Positions 24,568 through 32,553 of a stretch of 64,000 nt of DNA are shown in pieces. Numbering within the stretch: the stretch's first letter is position 1; every line of letters starts with the position of its first letter. Source of the stretch: Spirosoma montaniterrae (GTDB lineage: Bacteria; Bacteroidota; Bacteroidia; Cytophagales; Spirosomataceae); assembly GCF_001988955.1 (NCBI RefSeq), contig NZ_CP014263.1:4124001-4188000 (forward strand), given 5' to 3'. Below the pieces are notes generated by a model, which saw only the letters and a program-made list of their open reading frames with translations, was not told the DNA's origin and made no database searches. The position numbers and the translations under genes were made by a program.

Positions 24568-25907
24568 ACCAACCCCCGCAATTGCCATTTCGGTTAGGGT
24601 GGCTCGGCCTGTCGGCGGGTTTGTATGGCCTGCTGGGTTATGGCGTACAGCGCGAACAGTTTCCGCTGCTTATCACGCTCTACGCGCTGCTGTTCTGGGG
24701 TTATTTGCTGCGCGTTCGTCCGCTCTCGTTGCCTTCGACTGATGCCGAATCGCAACTATCCGACCGTCTGCTGTTTGGCGCGGCTATCGCGTTTCGGCTG
24801 CTGCTGCTGCCTGCTATGCCGCACTTTTCCGACGATTTTGTGCGGTTCATCTGGGACGGTCGGTTGCTGGCAAATGGCTTCAATCCGTATCTGTATCTGC
24901 CCCGTCAACTGCTGCAAACGCCTATCGCTGCTTCGGCGGGCCTTACCGACGAGTTATTTTACCAACTCAACTCACCCGATTATTACACGGTTTATCCGCC
25001 CCTGAATCAGTTCTTCTTTGCCATTGCGGCCTGGTTGTCGCCGGTCAGCATTCAGGGAAGCGTGATAGGTCTTCGCGTACCGATTCTGCTGGCCGACATA
25101 GGCAGCATCTGGCTGATGATGAAGCTATTGCGCCAATCAGGCCGCAACCCGAATCTGGCGTTGTTATACGCCCTGAACCCGCTGGTGATTCTGGAACTGA
25201 CGGGTAATTTACATTTTGAAGGTGTTGTTATTTTCTTTGTGCTGCTGGCCGCGTGGCTATTCGTAACAGTCCGGCTGAACTGGTCGGCGGTAGCATTTGG
25301 GTTGGCCGTCAGTACGAAGCTTCTGCCACTTATCCTGCTACCGATGCTGCTGCGCTACATGATTACGCGACGGGCCGTGCTGTATTGCTGCCTGGTAGGA
25401 TTGGTTACGACTGGACTGTTTTTGCCGTTTGTCAGCATCGATTTGTTCCGAAACATCGGTACGAGTCTGAATCTGTACGTGCAGAAATTCGAGTTCAACG
25501 CCAGTATCTATTACCTCGTTCGGGAAGTTGGCTATTGGGTAAAAGGCTACAACATCATTGGCACAGCGGGCCTGGCCTTGTCGTTGCTGACTTTAGTCGG
25601 CATTCTGTACATGGCGAGCGGACGGTTTCAGCAATTGTCGGGCAACCGGGTGCTACTTACACTGACCTTATACTTCGCACTGGCAACCACCGTACATCCG
25701 TGGTACATCACCTCGCTGGTAGCCGCTGCGGTGTTTACGCGGTTCCGGTATCCGCTCATCTGGTCGGGCGCGGTCTGGCTGTCGTATGCCACCTACCAAA
25801 CCGTACCGTACCAGGAAAATCTGTGGCTCACAGCCCTGTCGTATGGGCTGGTGGTGCTGGCGTTCTTTCGCGAACGTTTCGTAACGCGGGTGGAAGCCCG
25901 CTCTTGA
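24564..25907 (+). CDS. GT-C-type multi-pass glycosyltransferase (mannosyltransferase-like)
   Basis: Integral membrane protein with about 10-12 hydrophobic segments. The first large loop contains FSDDFVRFIWDGRLLANGFNPY, with the acidic pair expected of GT-C enzymes, and YTVYPPLNQFFFA is typical of polyprenyl-phosphate-sugar users. It would transfer the sugar made available by the DPM1-like protein encoded immediately upstream (4-bp overlap). Acceptor unknown. The last ten residues (RFVTRVEARS) lie in the left arm of a palindromic repeat, so the C-terminal tail may be repeat-derived. No signal peptide other than the first TM segment was seen. Confidence 0.8.
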   Translation: MNQPPQLPFRLGWLGLSAGLYGLLGYGVQREQFPLLITLYALLFWGYLLRVRPLSLPSTDAESQLSDRLLFGAAIAFRLLLLPAMPHFSDDFVRFIWDGRLLANGFNPYLYLPRQLLQTPIAASAGLTDELFYQLNSPDYYTVYPPLNQFFFAIAAWLSPVSIQGSVIGLRVPILLADIGSIWLMMKLLRQSGRNPNLALLYALNPLVILELTGNLHFEGVVIFFVLLAAWLFVTVRLNWSAVAFGLAVSTKLLPLILLPMLLRYMITRRAVLYCCLVGLVTTGLFLPFVSIDLFRNIGTSLNLYVQKFEFNASIYYLVREVGYWVKGYNIIGTAGLALSLLTLVGILYMASGRFQQLSGNRVLLTLTLYFALATTVHPWYITSLVAAAVFTRFRYPLIWSGAVWLSYATYQTVPYQENLWLTALSYGLVVLAFFRERFVTRVEARS

Positions 25908-25948
25908 TGGTTATTGATACAGCAGCGCGGGTTTCCACCCGCGTTACG
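25880..25948. repeat. Palindromic repeat, family E, at a gene end
   Basis: Two 22-bp arms (25880-25901 and 25927-25948) are complementary with one mismatch: CGTAACGCGGGTGGAAGCCC and its partner GTTTCCACCCGCGTTACG. The loop is 25 nt and contains the stop codon of the GT-C gene. The core GCGGGTTTC…CCCGC resembles the element at 59115-59189. It ends 22 bp before the convergent VOC gene and could terminate both transcripts. Confidence 0.9.
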
Positions 25949-25970
25949 GAGTCAACCAGAACCGCATTGG

Positions 25971-26459
25971 TCAAACCAGTTCCTGCAACAGTCCCGGTAC
26001 GTCGAGCGGGCGGGTGTACATGTCCAGCGAACCGTCGGGCTTCTGCGGCCATTGCGCCTGCGGACGGTCCCAATAGAGTTCTACCCCGTTCTGGTCGGGG
26101 TCGTTGAGGTAAATGGCTTCCGAAACGCCATGATCCGACGCGCCCGTAAGTGGGTAATTGGCATCGAGCAGGCGTTTGACAGCTACGGCCAAATCCCGGC
26201 GTGTTGGGTACAGAATGGCCGTATGAAACAACCCCGCCGACCGCACCGGAGCCGGTGGCCCGTCTTTGCTGTACCACGTATTCAGACCGATGTGATGATG
26301 GTAGCCACCCGCCGAAATGAAAGCCGCCTGATCGCCGTATAACGTTGTTACACTGAACCCCAGCAGATCACGGTAAAAAGATAATGCCCGGTTAAGGTCG
26401 GCCACTTTGAGGTGAACGTGACCGATGCGGGTCTGGGCCGGAATGGTGTAGGGTGTCAT
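25971..26459 (-). CDS. VOC-superfamily (glyoxalase/dioxygenase-like) protein
   Basis: Vicinal-oxygen-chelate protein with the opening GHVHLKVADLNRALSFYRDLLGF. Metal-binding residues of the catechol-dioxygenase-like subgroup are visible as His in GHVHLKV, His in LFHTAILYP and Glu in NGVELYWDRP. GGYHHHIGLNTW is the typical central motif. 162 residues corresponds to one paired beta-alpha-beta-beta-beta unit set. The enzyme is probably a small-molecule lyase or oxygenase; the substrate is unknown. Its start is 24 bp from the divergent P1 peptidase gene, so the two share a promoter region. Confidence 0.85.
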   Translation of the reverse strand: MTPYTIPAQTRIGHVHLKVADLNRALSFYRDLLGFSVTTLYGDQAAFISAGGYHHHIGLNTWYSKDGPPAPVRSAGLFHTAILYPTRRDLAVAVKRLLDANYPLTGASDHGVSEAIYLNDPDQNGVELYWDRPQAQWPQKPDGSLDMYTRPLDVPGLLQELV

Positions 26460-26483
26460 AACAAAATGCGGTTATCTTTAGGC

Positions 26484-27605
26484 ATGAAACGCATTTTCTG
26501 GCTAAACGTTCTCCTCGGCTTGCTCATCAGCACCGCCCACGCCCAACCTGCCAAACGCCCCCGCGACTATGGTATTCGCTTCGGGGTAATACCCACCGGA
26601 CCGCTTAACGCCATTACCGACGTGCCGGGCGTTCGGGTCGGGCAGGTCACGCTGCGGCAGGGTACAACCATCCGCACGGGCGTAACGGCCATCGTGCCGC
26701 ATGGGGGAAATCTGTTTCAAGAGAAACTACCGGCGGCTATCTACATTGGCAACGGCTTCGGCAAACTGACCGGCTACAGTCAGGTCGAAGAACTCGGCAC
26801 GCTCGAAACGCCCATCGTTTTGACCAACACGCTCAGTGTACCCACAGCCGCCGACGCCGTTATCGATTACACGCTAAACCAGCCCGGCAACGAGCAGGTG
26901 CGGTCGCTGAACCCGGTCGTCGGCGAAACCAACGACGGTTTTCTGAACGATATTCGCGGGCGGCACGTCACGCGGCAGCATGTTCTCGACGCCATCCGAA
27001 ACGCCAAACCCGGCCCGGTCGAAGAAGGCAGCGTGGGGGCTGGCACCGGCACGGTTTGTTTTGGCTACAAAGGCGGCATTGGCACGGCCTCGCGCAGGCT
27101 ACCGGCCTCGCTGGGCGGCTACACGGTGGGCGTGCTGGTGCAGACCAACTTCGGCGGGGTGTTGCAGATTGCCGGAGTGCCGGTGGGCGTTGCGTTAGGG
27201 CAGTACAGCTACAAAGAAAAGCTCGACGGTTCGTGCATGATGGTGGTGCTGACCGACGCGCCGGTAGACGCCCGCAACCTCAAACGATTAGCCAAGCGGG
27301 CCTTTCTGGGGCTGGGCCACACGGGCGGCATTGCCTCCAACGGCAGTGGCGACTACGTGATTGCCGTATCGACCGCCTACCAGATTCCGCACCAGAGCAG
27401 CAGCCCGTTCGATACGCTGAAACTCCTCCGCAACGACGACACCTCGCCCCTGTTCATGGCCGCCATCGAAGCCACCGAAGAAGCCATCATCAACTCGCTC
27501 TTTGCCGCCGGACAAAGCCCCGCCGACACCTTTTCGGGTACAGAAGGCCACAGCGTCAAGCCGCTGCCCGTGCAAAAGGTAGTGGAGATGGTGGGGAGGA
27601 AATAA
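26484..27605 (+). CDS. P1-family (DmpA/BapA-type) aminopeptidase, secreted
   Basis: Self-processing Ntn-hydrolase-like aminopeptidase of MEROPS family S58. The ATG at 26484 gives a clean signal peptide (MKRIFWLNVLLGLLISTAHA), so it is periplasmic or secreted. DYGIRFGVIPTGPLNAITDVPGVRVGQ is the family opening. The autocleavage site and nucleophile Ser lie in SNGSGDY (the Gly-Ser bond), with GAGTGTVCFGYKGGIGTASR upstream. 373 residues is the normal length. Members cleave D-amino-acid or beta-peptides. The substrate here is unknown. No neighbour points to a pathway. Confidence 0.9.
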   Translation: MKRIFWLNVLLGLLISTAHAQPAKRPRDYGIRFGVIPTGPLNAITDVPGVRVGQVTLRQGTTIRTGVTAIVPHGGNLFQEKLPAAIYIGNGFGKLTGYSQVEELGTLETPIVLTNTLSVPTAADAVIDYTLNQPGNEQVRSLNPVVGETNDGFLNDIRGRHVTRQHVLDAIRNAKPGPVEEGSVGAGTGTVCFGYKGGIGTASRRLPASLGGYTVGVLVQTNFGGVLQIAGVPVGVALGQYSYKEKLDGSCMMVVLTDAPVDARNLKRLAKRAFLGLGHTGGIASNGSGDYVIAVSTAYQIPHQSSSPFDTLKLLRNDDTSPLFMAAIEATEEAIINSLFAAGQSPADTFSGTEGHSVKPLPVQKVVEMVGRK

Positions 27606-27612
27606 AGAGTTG

Positions 27613-28095
27613 TCAGCGCAGGGCCAGAATACCGAAGGTTTCGGAGGGTGGTACGCGCAGATTCAGAAACTCAAATTTTGGATTAGCCTGCTGGGTGCGC
27701 AGCAACCCATATATTTTCTGGCTTTCTACATCCGACGACAGATAGTACTGCACCGACGTTTCTACATCAGCCTGTGCAAAAAGCTTGGTGTCATTGGGAA
27801 TAATGGCCCGGCTGATGATGTCGAGTCGGTTGCGATGACTAAATACGACGCGGGCAAACTCACCACACCGCTGGGCGTGCATTACGTTGAACGGTAGAAT
27901 TTGCAGATTACGCAGTGGCAAATCCTGAAGTTCGCCCTTGACGCAGTACTCGGCCACCGAAATAGTGGACATCAGCATGGGCATATCCTGCTGGATAAAA
28001 TACCGAAAATAGCCATCGGCATGAGCAAACAACGGGTCTTGCTCATTCAGGAAACGCAGAAAAAAACTTGTGTCTAACAGTACAGCGTTACGCAT
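27613..28095 (-). CDS. PIN-domain protein (putative toxin)
   Basis: Probable PIN-fold nuclease of 160 aa. LLDTSFFLRFL carries the first acidic residue, TISVAEYC the second, and RLDIISRAIIPNDTKLFAQAD the third and fourth. The longer tail (VETSVQYYLSSDVESQKIY…) is not typical of VapC. It overlaps the upstream 270-aa gene by 8 bp, so the two are translated together, which is the layout of a toxin-antitoxin or regulator-effector pair. The partner is much larger than a normal antitoxin. Confidence 0.72.
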   Translation of the reverse strand: MRNAVLLDTSFFLRFLNEQDPLFAHADGYFRYFIQQDMPMLMSTISVAEYCVKGELQDLPLRNLQILPFNVMHAQRCGEFARVVFSHRNRLDIISRAIIPNDTKLFAQADVETSVQYYLSSDVESQKIYGLLRTQQANPKFEFLNLRVPPSETFGILALR

Positions 28096-28900
28096 CGTAG
28101 CTTCCTCTTAACTCGCGAAGCCAGGCATCCGGGTCTGCCGACTGCTCAGCACCCGCCCCCGACCGAACGTGGCCCAACCAACTTTTTTTAGCCCGCTCCC
28201 GTAGCGACGACAGATACGAGTCGTCGTAAGTTGGGTGGTAATCAATCAATTCAACAAAGCGCAGGTCGGAGCGGTCTAACTCGCCGGATTCTACGTGTTG
28301 CTTCCCCACAACCCGGACGCCGAACGACCTATACAGAATATTGTCTGGTAACTGTTCCAGCACTGAAATGGGCGTTTTTATAATGACTAAGCCGTAATCG
28401 TCGGTCGATACGTGAATATTAGCCCGGTCTTTACCGCCTGCATTTGTCACTTTTCCGTAGAAATAAAATTCGGCTTCGGCCCAAACCGACTCGGTACGGT
28501 AAAATTTGGTGTCTGGGTCGATGCGTAACTCATGGGTGTCGGTCTCTGAGGTACGGATACTGAACGTGTATCCGCGCTGCACGGCCATCGTCTGGAACGC
28601 TTCCAACGCCCTCGCCGTATTCAGTTCCAGAAAGTTAATATCCTGCCGCTGCGCCACCTGCCCGATCACGGCACCAAAACCAATTACGTATTGCAGCGAC
28701 GTGCGGAACAAATGCCGAACAGAGCCTTCTTCTATACGATAGCTGATGGTAGGCCGGTCGCGCTTATCGGCGGGAAATAGCAATCCTTCTACCTGTTCGA
28801 GCACAGCCATCACCTCCCGAATATCGAAGTTATCGGGTTTGAGCGGCTGACTCCCCTTGGTGCCAGTAATCCGAATTTCTATCTGACCGGTTTTTTCCAC
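28088..28900 (-). CDS. Unrecognised 270-residue protein coupled to a PIN protein
   Basis: No family recognised. The opening IEIRITGTKGSQPLKPDNFDIREV contains a beta strand, then a possible helix (MAVLEQVEGLLFP). Residues 50-120 carry mixed alpha/beta sequence; the C-terminal third contains a predicted strand-rich part (GVRVVGKQHVESGEL) and a basic helix (SSLRERAKKSWLGHVRSG). No signal peptide or membrane segment. The start codon is GTG, and a TAATTTTG -7 promoter element ends only 4 bp upstream, so the transcript may be nearly leaderless. Its 3' end overlaps the PIN gene by 8 bp. It may be an antitoxin or the target-recognition partner; function unknown. Confidence 0.65.
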   Translation of the reverse strand: MEKTGQIEIRITGTKGSQPLKPDNFDIREVMAVLEQVEGLLFPADKRDRPTISYRIEEGSVRHLFRTSLQYVIGFGAVIGQVAQRQDINFLELNTARALEAFQTMAVQRGYTFSIRTSETDTHELRIDPDTKFYRTESVWAEAEFYFYGKVTNAGGKDRANIHVSTDDYGLVIIKTPISVLEQLPDNILYRSFGVRVVGKQHVESGELDRSDLRFVELIDYHPTYDDSYLSSLRERAKKSWLGHVRSGAGAEQSADPDAWLRELRGSYDA

Positions 28901-28904
28901 GGGG

Positions 28905-28912
28905 CAAAATTA
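28905..28912 (-). promoter_or_regulatory. Bacteroidota -7 promoter element of the PIN operon
   Basis: Reading the minus strand, TAATTTTG matches the Bacteroidota -7 consensus TAnnTTTG. A TTC about 18 nt upstream is a near match to the -33 TTG. The expected transcription start falls almost at the GTG start codon. Confidence 0.4.
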
Positions 28913-28978
28913 GGAAAAAGAGTAGTCCGTGAACTGCTTAAAATGAAAGAAAAGCAGCAAACCTCTTTATCCGTTTAG

Positions 28979-29210
28979 TTATGCTTTCTGAATATGAAAG
29001 TATCTTCGCTTTATGACTTGGGGCTTTTCAACAGCTTTCACGAATGTACGCGTACCATCGGGCTTGACTTCCATAATCTGCCCATTATCGGCTACTAAAA
29101 CGCTATTGCCTGATGCCAGCGTTTGCCAATACGCCAGTCGGGTAGGCTATTTCAGCCAGTTCAGGAATGTGTTGCTCCAAGTAAGCAACGGCCTTTTCGG
29201 TAAGTTCCAT
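28979..29210 (-). pseudogene. Frameshifted small conserved gene
   Basis: Read on the minus strand from an ATG at 29210, the frame gives MELTEKAVAYLEQHIPELAEIAY and soon hits a stop. Removing one base from the GGG run at 29140-29142 restores a continuous reading: …EIAYRLAYWQTLASGNSVLV then ADNGQIMEVKPDGTRTFVKA, ending at 28979-28981. The joined 76-residue protein resembles a small conserved Cytophagales protein with a C-terminal ENGQIVEV…PDGT strand pair. The length of 232 bp (77 codons plus one base) agrees with a single-base insertion. It could be a true mutation or a sequencing error. Confidence 0.65.
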
Positions 29211-29377
29211 ATTTTAGTAGGAGTATACGCTTTGAGCAGTTTAATTTTGCTCCAGGTTGAAAATCACCCAAGGCCGTGGACATCGTTGGCAGTAAATTCG
29301 AAAAGCTACCTTACTCGCCCAGTACTTGGGAGTACCGATTTTGGAAGAGGCTAAAGTGATAGACCGAGTTCACGCGA

Positions 29378-31120
29378 TTAATTCTGATCCCAACATTCTA
29401 CTCTGATTTTAGCAACCAACTGGGACCATTGGCTTGATGTGTAGGGGAATGGTTTTTGGTTAAAATCGACTTCAAGTTTTTTTAGACGCTCTTTGTAAAA
29501 TTCAAATTCTTTAGGGCCATCAAAAAGTTCTAAAGCTTCTTTGTAAGCTAATAGAAAGGCAATAATCGGTGTAACTGATAATAATCTACTGGTTTTATTG
29601 TTTATATCCCAGTCAGACTTAAACAGATCTTTAATTACCCCAAAATACAAACAAATATTGGATAGACAGTAATTTATGTAGCATTCATATGCATTATTCT
29701 CTTTGAAAACATTGCTACCTTCGTTGTCCTTTATCCAGTATCTATACAGATTGTATTTTGCCGGATCCAACTCAACCAAGTCCTGAATGCCATATTTTAT
29801 AATTGATGAAGTTTTGATTCCTATATTATCAAAATCAGACAGTAAAAATAAACCTAAGAATGGCTGTCTAAAATTTAATCCATTAAGTACATTATTAGCT
29901 ATTCCAGTAGGAGAATACGGATCGGCCAATGATTTTAGGTGTTGAATTAAAGAAGATTTCACTTTTTTCTGTTCACTGTTGATTTGCAAAAATATTTGAC
30001 TCTCAAACTTCCTTTTTTCAATTTCACTAAACTCACCTTTCTTGAAGCATACACCTGTAATTAATAAGTGACGTTTAGCCCTTAACTTACTGATAGTTAA
30101 TTCTAAAGGATCATTATCTCCTCCGTCATAGTGACTATATACTCTATGCTGTCCATCAATTATACCTATTGAATTTATTTTATAAGGGATATTTATAACC
30201 GCATTTTCTATCTTAGTGGCTGTGAATACATCCATCAACTTCTTCTGCGAATCCGCGGTTTTCTGACTAAACGTAACTTCGTCTGGCAAACTAACTATTA
30301 TATTATTAACGAACGTTTGTTGGTTAGTAGCAAGAAACTCGCGAATCTTATCAACCTTAGATTTTTCTAACAAGCGTTGATAAAAGCCACTTTGTCCTTC
30401 CCAGCTTTCTTTTCTGAATACATATGCACACCTCATTAATTCCTCTGCTTTCATAGCAAAAGTTACAACCTGCATACCATCTGGAAAGCCTGAACTGTAC
30501 TCTGGCAAAATAATCGCAGTTTCAATATTAGCATTAAAGCTTGTACTTCCACTTTCACCACCAATATCCGTTAAATCAATACCTAAAAACTTATATAGTT
30601 CATATTTAGCTGTACGTTTAATAATGGAACTAATTCTAGAAAAATACTTCAAATTTCTACTATCTATAAATTTGAATTTTGCAAAAGTCTGTCTAAGAGT
30701 TGAGTCTACGTTTCCTGCTGATATATATATATAAAAGTGTTTATACTGATATGGTTTGTAATCGTAAAATTTATCAAATTTATCTGGACCTTCGCTTTTG
30801 AGCCATGCGACTGCTTCAGCAAAATGTTCAGTAACTTTTTCGTAAAAAAAGTATTTAGTTTTCAAATGATTACTATCATTCGTTGTGATGGTTTCTTCGA
30901 CAAACAATAAAATATTTTCAAATAAAAAAACGCTATCAAACTCTCCTTTTTGTCCACCAAAAACTTTATGCTTGCCATCAGTTCTGACATATTCAAATCC
31001 CATAGATTTGAATATGTTCATGATTGATTTATGCAAAAGTTTCCGCTTGCTTTTCTTCAAACGCTCATCTGTTGATAACTTTGCAGACTTCTTCTTGATT
31101 TTTTTGGCTTTATTTAACAT
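29378..31120 (-). CDS. DGQHR-domain protein (DndB-like) with an N-terminal nuclease-like region
   Basis: Cytoplasmic 580-aa protein. IGIIDGQHRVYSHYDGG at about residue 315 is the hallmark DGQHR motif, shared with DndB and ParB/DpdB-like regulators of DNA modification; IFLQINSEQKKVKSSL follows as in that family. The N-terminus is very basic (KKIKKKSAKL). Residues 40-85 (GGQKGEFDSVFLFENI then LLFVEETI) resemble a PD-(D/E)XK nuclease core, but Thr replaces the usual Lys, so activity is doubtful. The start is 2 bp after the methyltransferase stop, so they form an operon. The gene is strikingly AT-rich against its surroundings, a sign of transfer. The domain call is firm; the nuclease-like region is inference. 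Confidence 0.8.
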   Translation of the reverse strand: MLNKAKKIKKKSAKLSTDERLKKSKRKLLHKSIMNIFKSMGFEYVRTDGKHKVFGGQKGEFDSVFLFENILLFVEETITTNDSNHLKTKYFFYEKVTEHFAEAVAWLKSEGPDKFDKFYDYKPYQYKHFYIYISAGNVDSTLRQTFAKFKFIDSRNLKYFSRISSIIKRTAKYELYKFLGIDLTDIGGESGSTSFNANIETAIILPEYSSGFPDGMQVVTFAMKAEELMRCAYVFRKESWEGQSGFYQRLLEKSKVDKIREFLATNQQTFVNNIIVSLPDEVTFSQKTADSQKKLMDVFTATKIENAVINIPYKINSIGIIDGQHRVYSHYDGGDNDPLELTISKLRAKRHLLITGVCFKKGEFSEIEKRKFESQIFLQINSEQKKVKSSLIQHLKSLADPYSPTGIANNVLNGLNFRQPFLGLFLLSDFDNIGIKTSSIIKYGIQDLVELDPAKYNLYRYWIKDNEGSNVFKENNAYECYINYCLSNICLYFGVIKDLFKSDWDINNKTSRLLSVTPIIAFLLAYKEALELFDGPKEFEFYKERLKKLEVDFNQKPFPYTSSQWSQLVAKIRVECWDQN

Positions 31121-31122
31121 GA

Positions 31123-32376
31123 CTACTCCAGAACTTTTAGCTCAATATCAGAGTAAATAAAATTGTACATTTCCTCCCTTTTGCCTATGTTAGGAAATTT
31201 ACATGGCGAAGTATATGCATAAAATCGATTATATCGATACTTATAAAGTCTGATATCCATGAATTTCTCATAAAAAGGAATTTCCTTTTCTATGTGTAAT
31301 ATAGGTTTCACTTTCGCTTGTTGAATCAGAAACTTTAATGCTTTATCTTCAAGATCGATTTTTGGAGTCACACCATTCTCCATGACGTAGATTTCCACAA
31401 TATTATTTTCTGTTAAATTGTCTTTTGTTACATATAAAAATTGATGATTGTTACTTTTATTGACATGTTGACACACAGCAGAGGCCACTTTCATTTTACG
31501 TAGCTTGTTATTAAGAATTGCATAATTTTCTAAACCAACAGAATGCTTTTCTTTAACCTTTTGACGATCGGTCCAGTGTTTTTTAGCTCCTAACAAAACT
31601 TGTTCCTCAAATGTCTTTTTGTATTGAGCGTTAATATCTATTCCGAAAGAGAAACGGCTCATCACACTGGCAATAGCTAAAACTGTCCCTGAACCAGCAA
31701 ACGGGTCAAAAACCACATCACCTTCATTGCTAGCAATAGAAATTATTTTTTCAACCAGTGGAAACGGAAAAGGACATAGATGCTTTTGTACGTTGTTCCC
31801 CCACCCCCTCATTGGTGTAATAAATGACCATATATTAGAGGGAGCTTTGCCATTGGGGTTGTAACGTTCTGGATATGTTTTCCACCATTTTTTTAGATCA
31901 TTTATTTCACGTACTTCGTCAAAATTGAAAGTAAAATTTTCTCCCTTCGCGAAGAAAATAATATACTCAAACTCATTTTTGAAAGACCCTTTGCCATTCC
32001 AAGGCATGCTCTTTTCTTTATCCCATATAACTATCTCTTTCAACTTCCAGCTGTGATCAGTATTTTCTTTGATTTCGTTAATTAAATCAAAAGGTAAGAG
32101 CTTGAGTTCGCCATTCCTTCTAAATGTATCAACCACAAGCCACAAAGTCGCATTCTCATTAGCTAAGTCGTAACAACTTTGTAGAACTCCGACCACATCA
32201 CTTATATAATCGTTGTATTTTTGCTTGAAGCCTATTTGAGAATAGTGATTATCATAGTTCAAAACGTCAAAATAAGGCGGTGAAGTAATAATCAGATCGG
32301 GTCGCTTAAGTTGGTTTTCGATGAAAATTTCTTGTAGTCTTCTTGAATCATCAACAATATACTGCGGAGTCAACAT
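31123..32376 (-). CDS. Beta-class DNA methyltransferase (N4-cytosine or N6-adenine)
   Basis: Site-specific DNA methyltransferase. The catalytic motif IV TSPPYFDVLNY comes first (about residue 33) and the SAM-binding motif I VFDPFAGSGTV later (about residue 230), the circularly permuted beta order. An SPPY motif favours N4-methylcytosine, though some N6-adenine enzymes share it. The ATG at 32376 is preferred over a TTG at 32391. The 170-residue C-terminal part after motif I is unusual and may read DNA sequence. There is no restriction endonuclease next to it; the following gene, 2 bp on, is the DGQHR protein. Strongly AT-rich, so probably acquired horizontally together with its partner. Confidence 0.88.
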   Translation of the reverse strand: MLTPQYIVDDSRRLQEIFIENQLKRPDLIITSPPYFDVLNYDNHYSQIGFKQKYNDYISDVVGVLQSCYDLANENATLWLVVDTFRRNGELKLLPFDLINEIKENTDHSWKLKEIVIWDKEKSMPWNGKGSFKNEFEYIIFFAKGENFTFNFDEVREINDLKKWWKTYPERYNPNGKAPSNIWSFITPMRGWGNNVQKHLCPFPFPLVEKIISIASNEGDVVFDPFAGSGTVLAIASVMSRFSFGIDINAQYKKTFEEQVLLGAKKHWTDRQKVKEKHSVGLENYAILNNKLRKMKVASAVCQHVNKSNNHQFLYVTKDNLTENNIVEIYVMENGVTPKIDLEDKALKFLIQQAKVKPILHIEKEIPFYEKFMDIRLYKYRYNRFYAYTSPCKFPNIGKREEMYNFIYSDIELKVLE

Positions 32377-32428
32377 TTTGATTATCAGCAATTAACAGAT
32401 AAAAACTCTTCACTAACTTATCCAAACA

Positions 32429-32436
32429 CAAATATA
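32429..32436 (-). promoter_or_regulatory. Bacteroidota -7 promoter element of the methyltransferase operon
   Basis: On the minus strand TATATTTG is a perfect match to TAnnTTTG. Transcription would start near 32422 and leave a leader of about 45 nt before the ATG at 32376. The -33 element is weak. Confidence 0.45.
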
Positions 32437-32553
32437 GCCTAAAATAACCTAAAACATTAATTTTAAGCCTACATATCAGCAGTCTAAGAAAGTATTCATC
32501 CATATCTTGGATAGGTATTGACACAAAAGTATTACCTCCATCAATACTCATTA

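Noticed and set aside
29013..29354. Plus-strand frame of 113 codons
   Set aside because: It is antisense to the frameshifted small gene, which has a better protein-like reading.
32377..32551. Short minus-strand frame beginning MSIDGGNTFVSIPIQDMDEY between DUF6265 and the methyltransferase
   Set aside because: It overlaps the methyltransferase start and its promoter element, its second half is low-complexity and AT-rich, and no family could be recognised.
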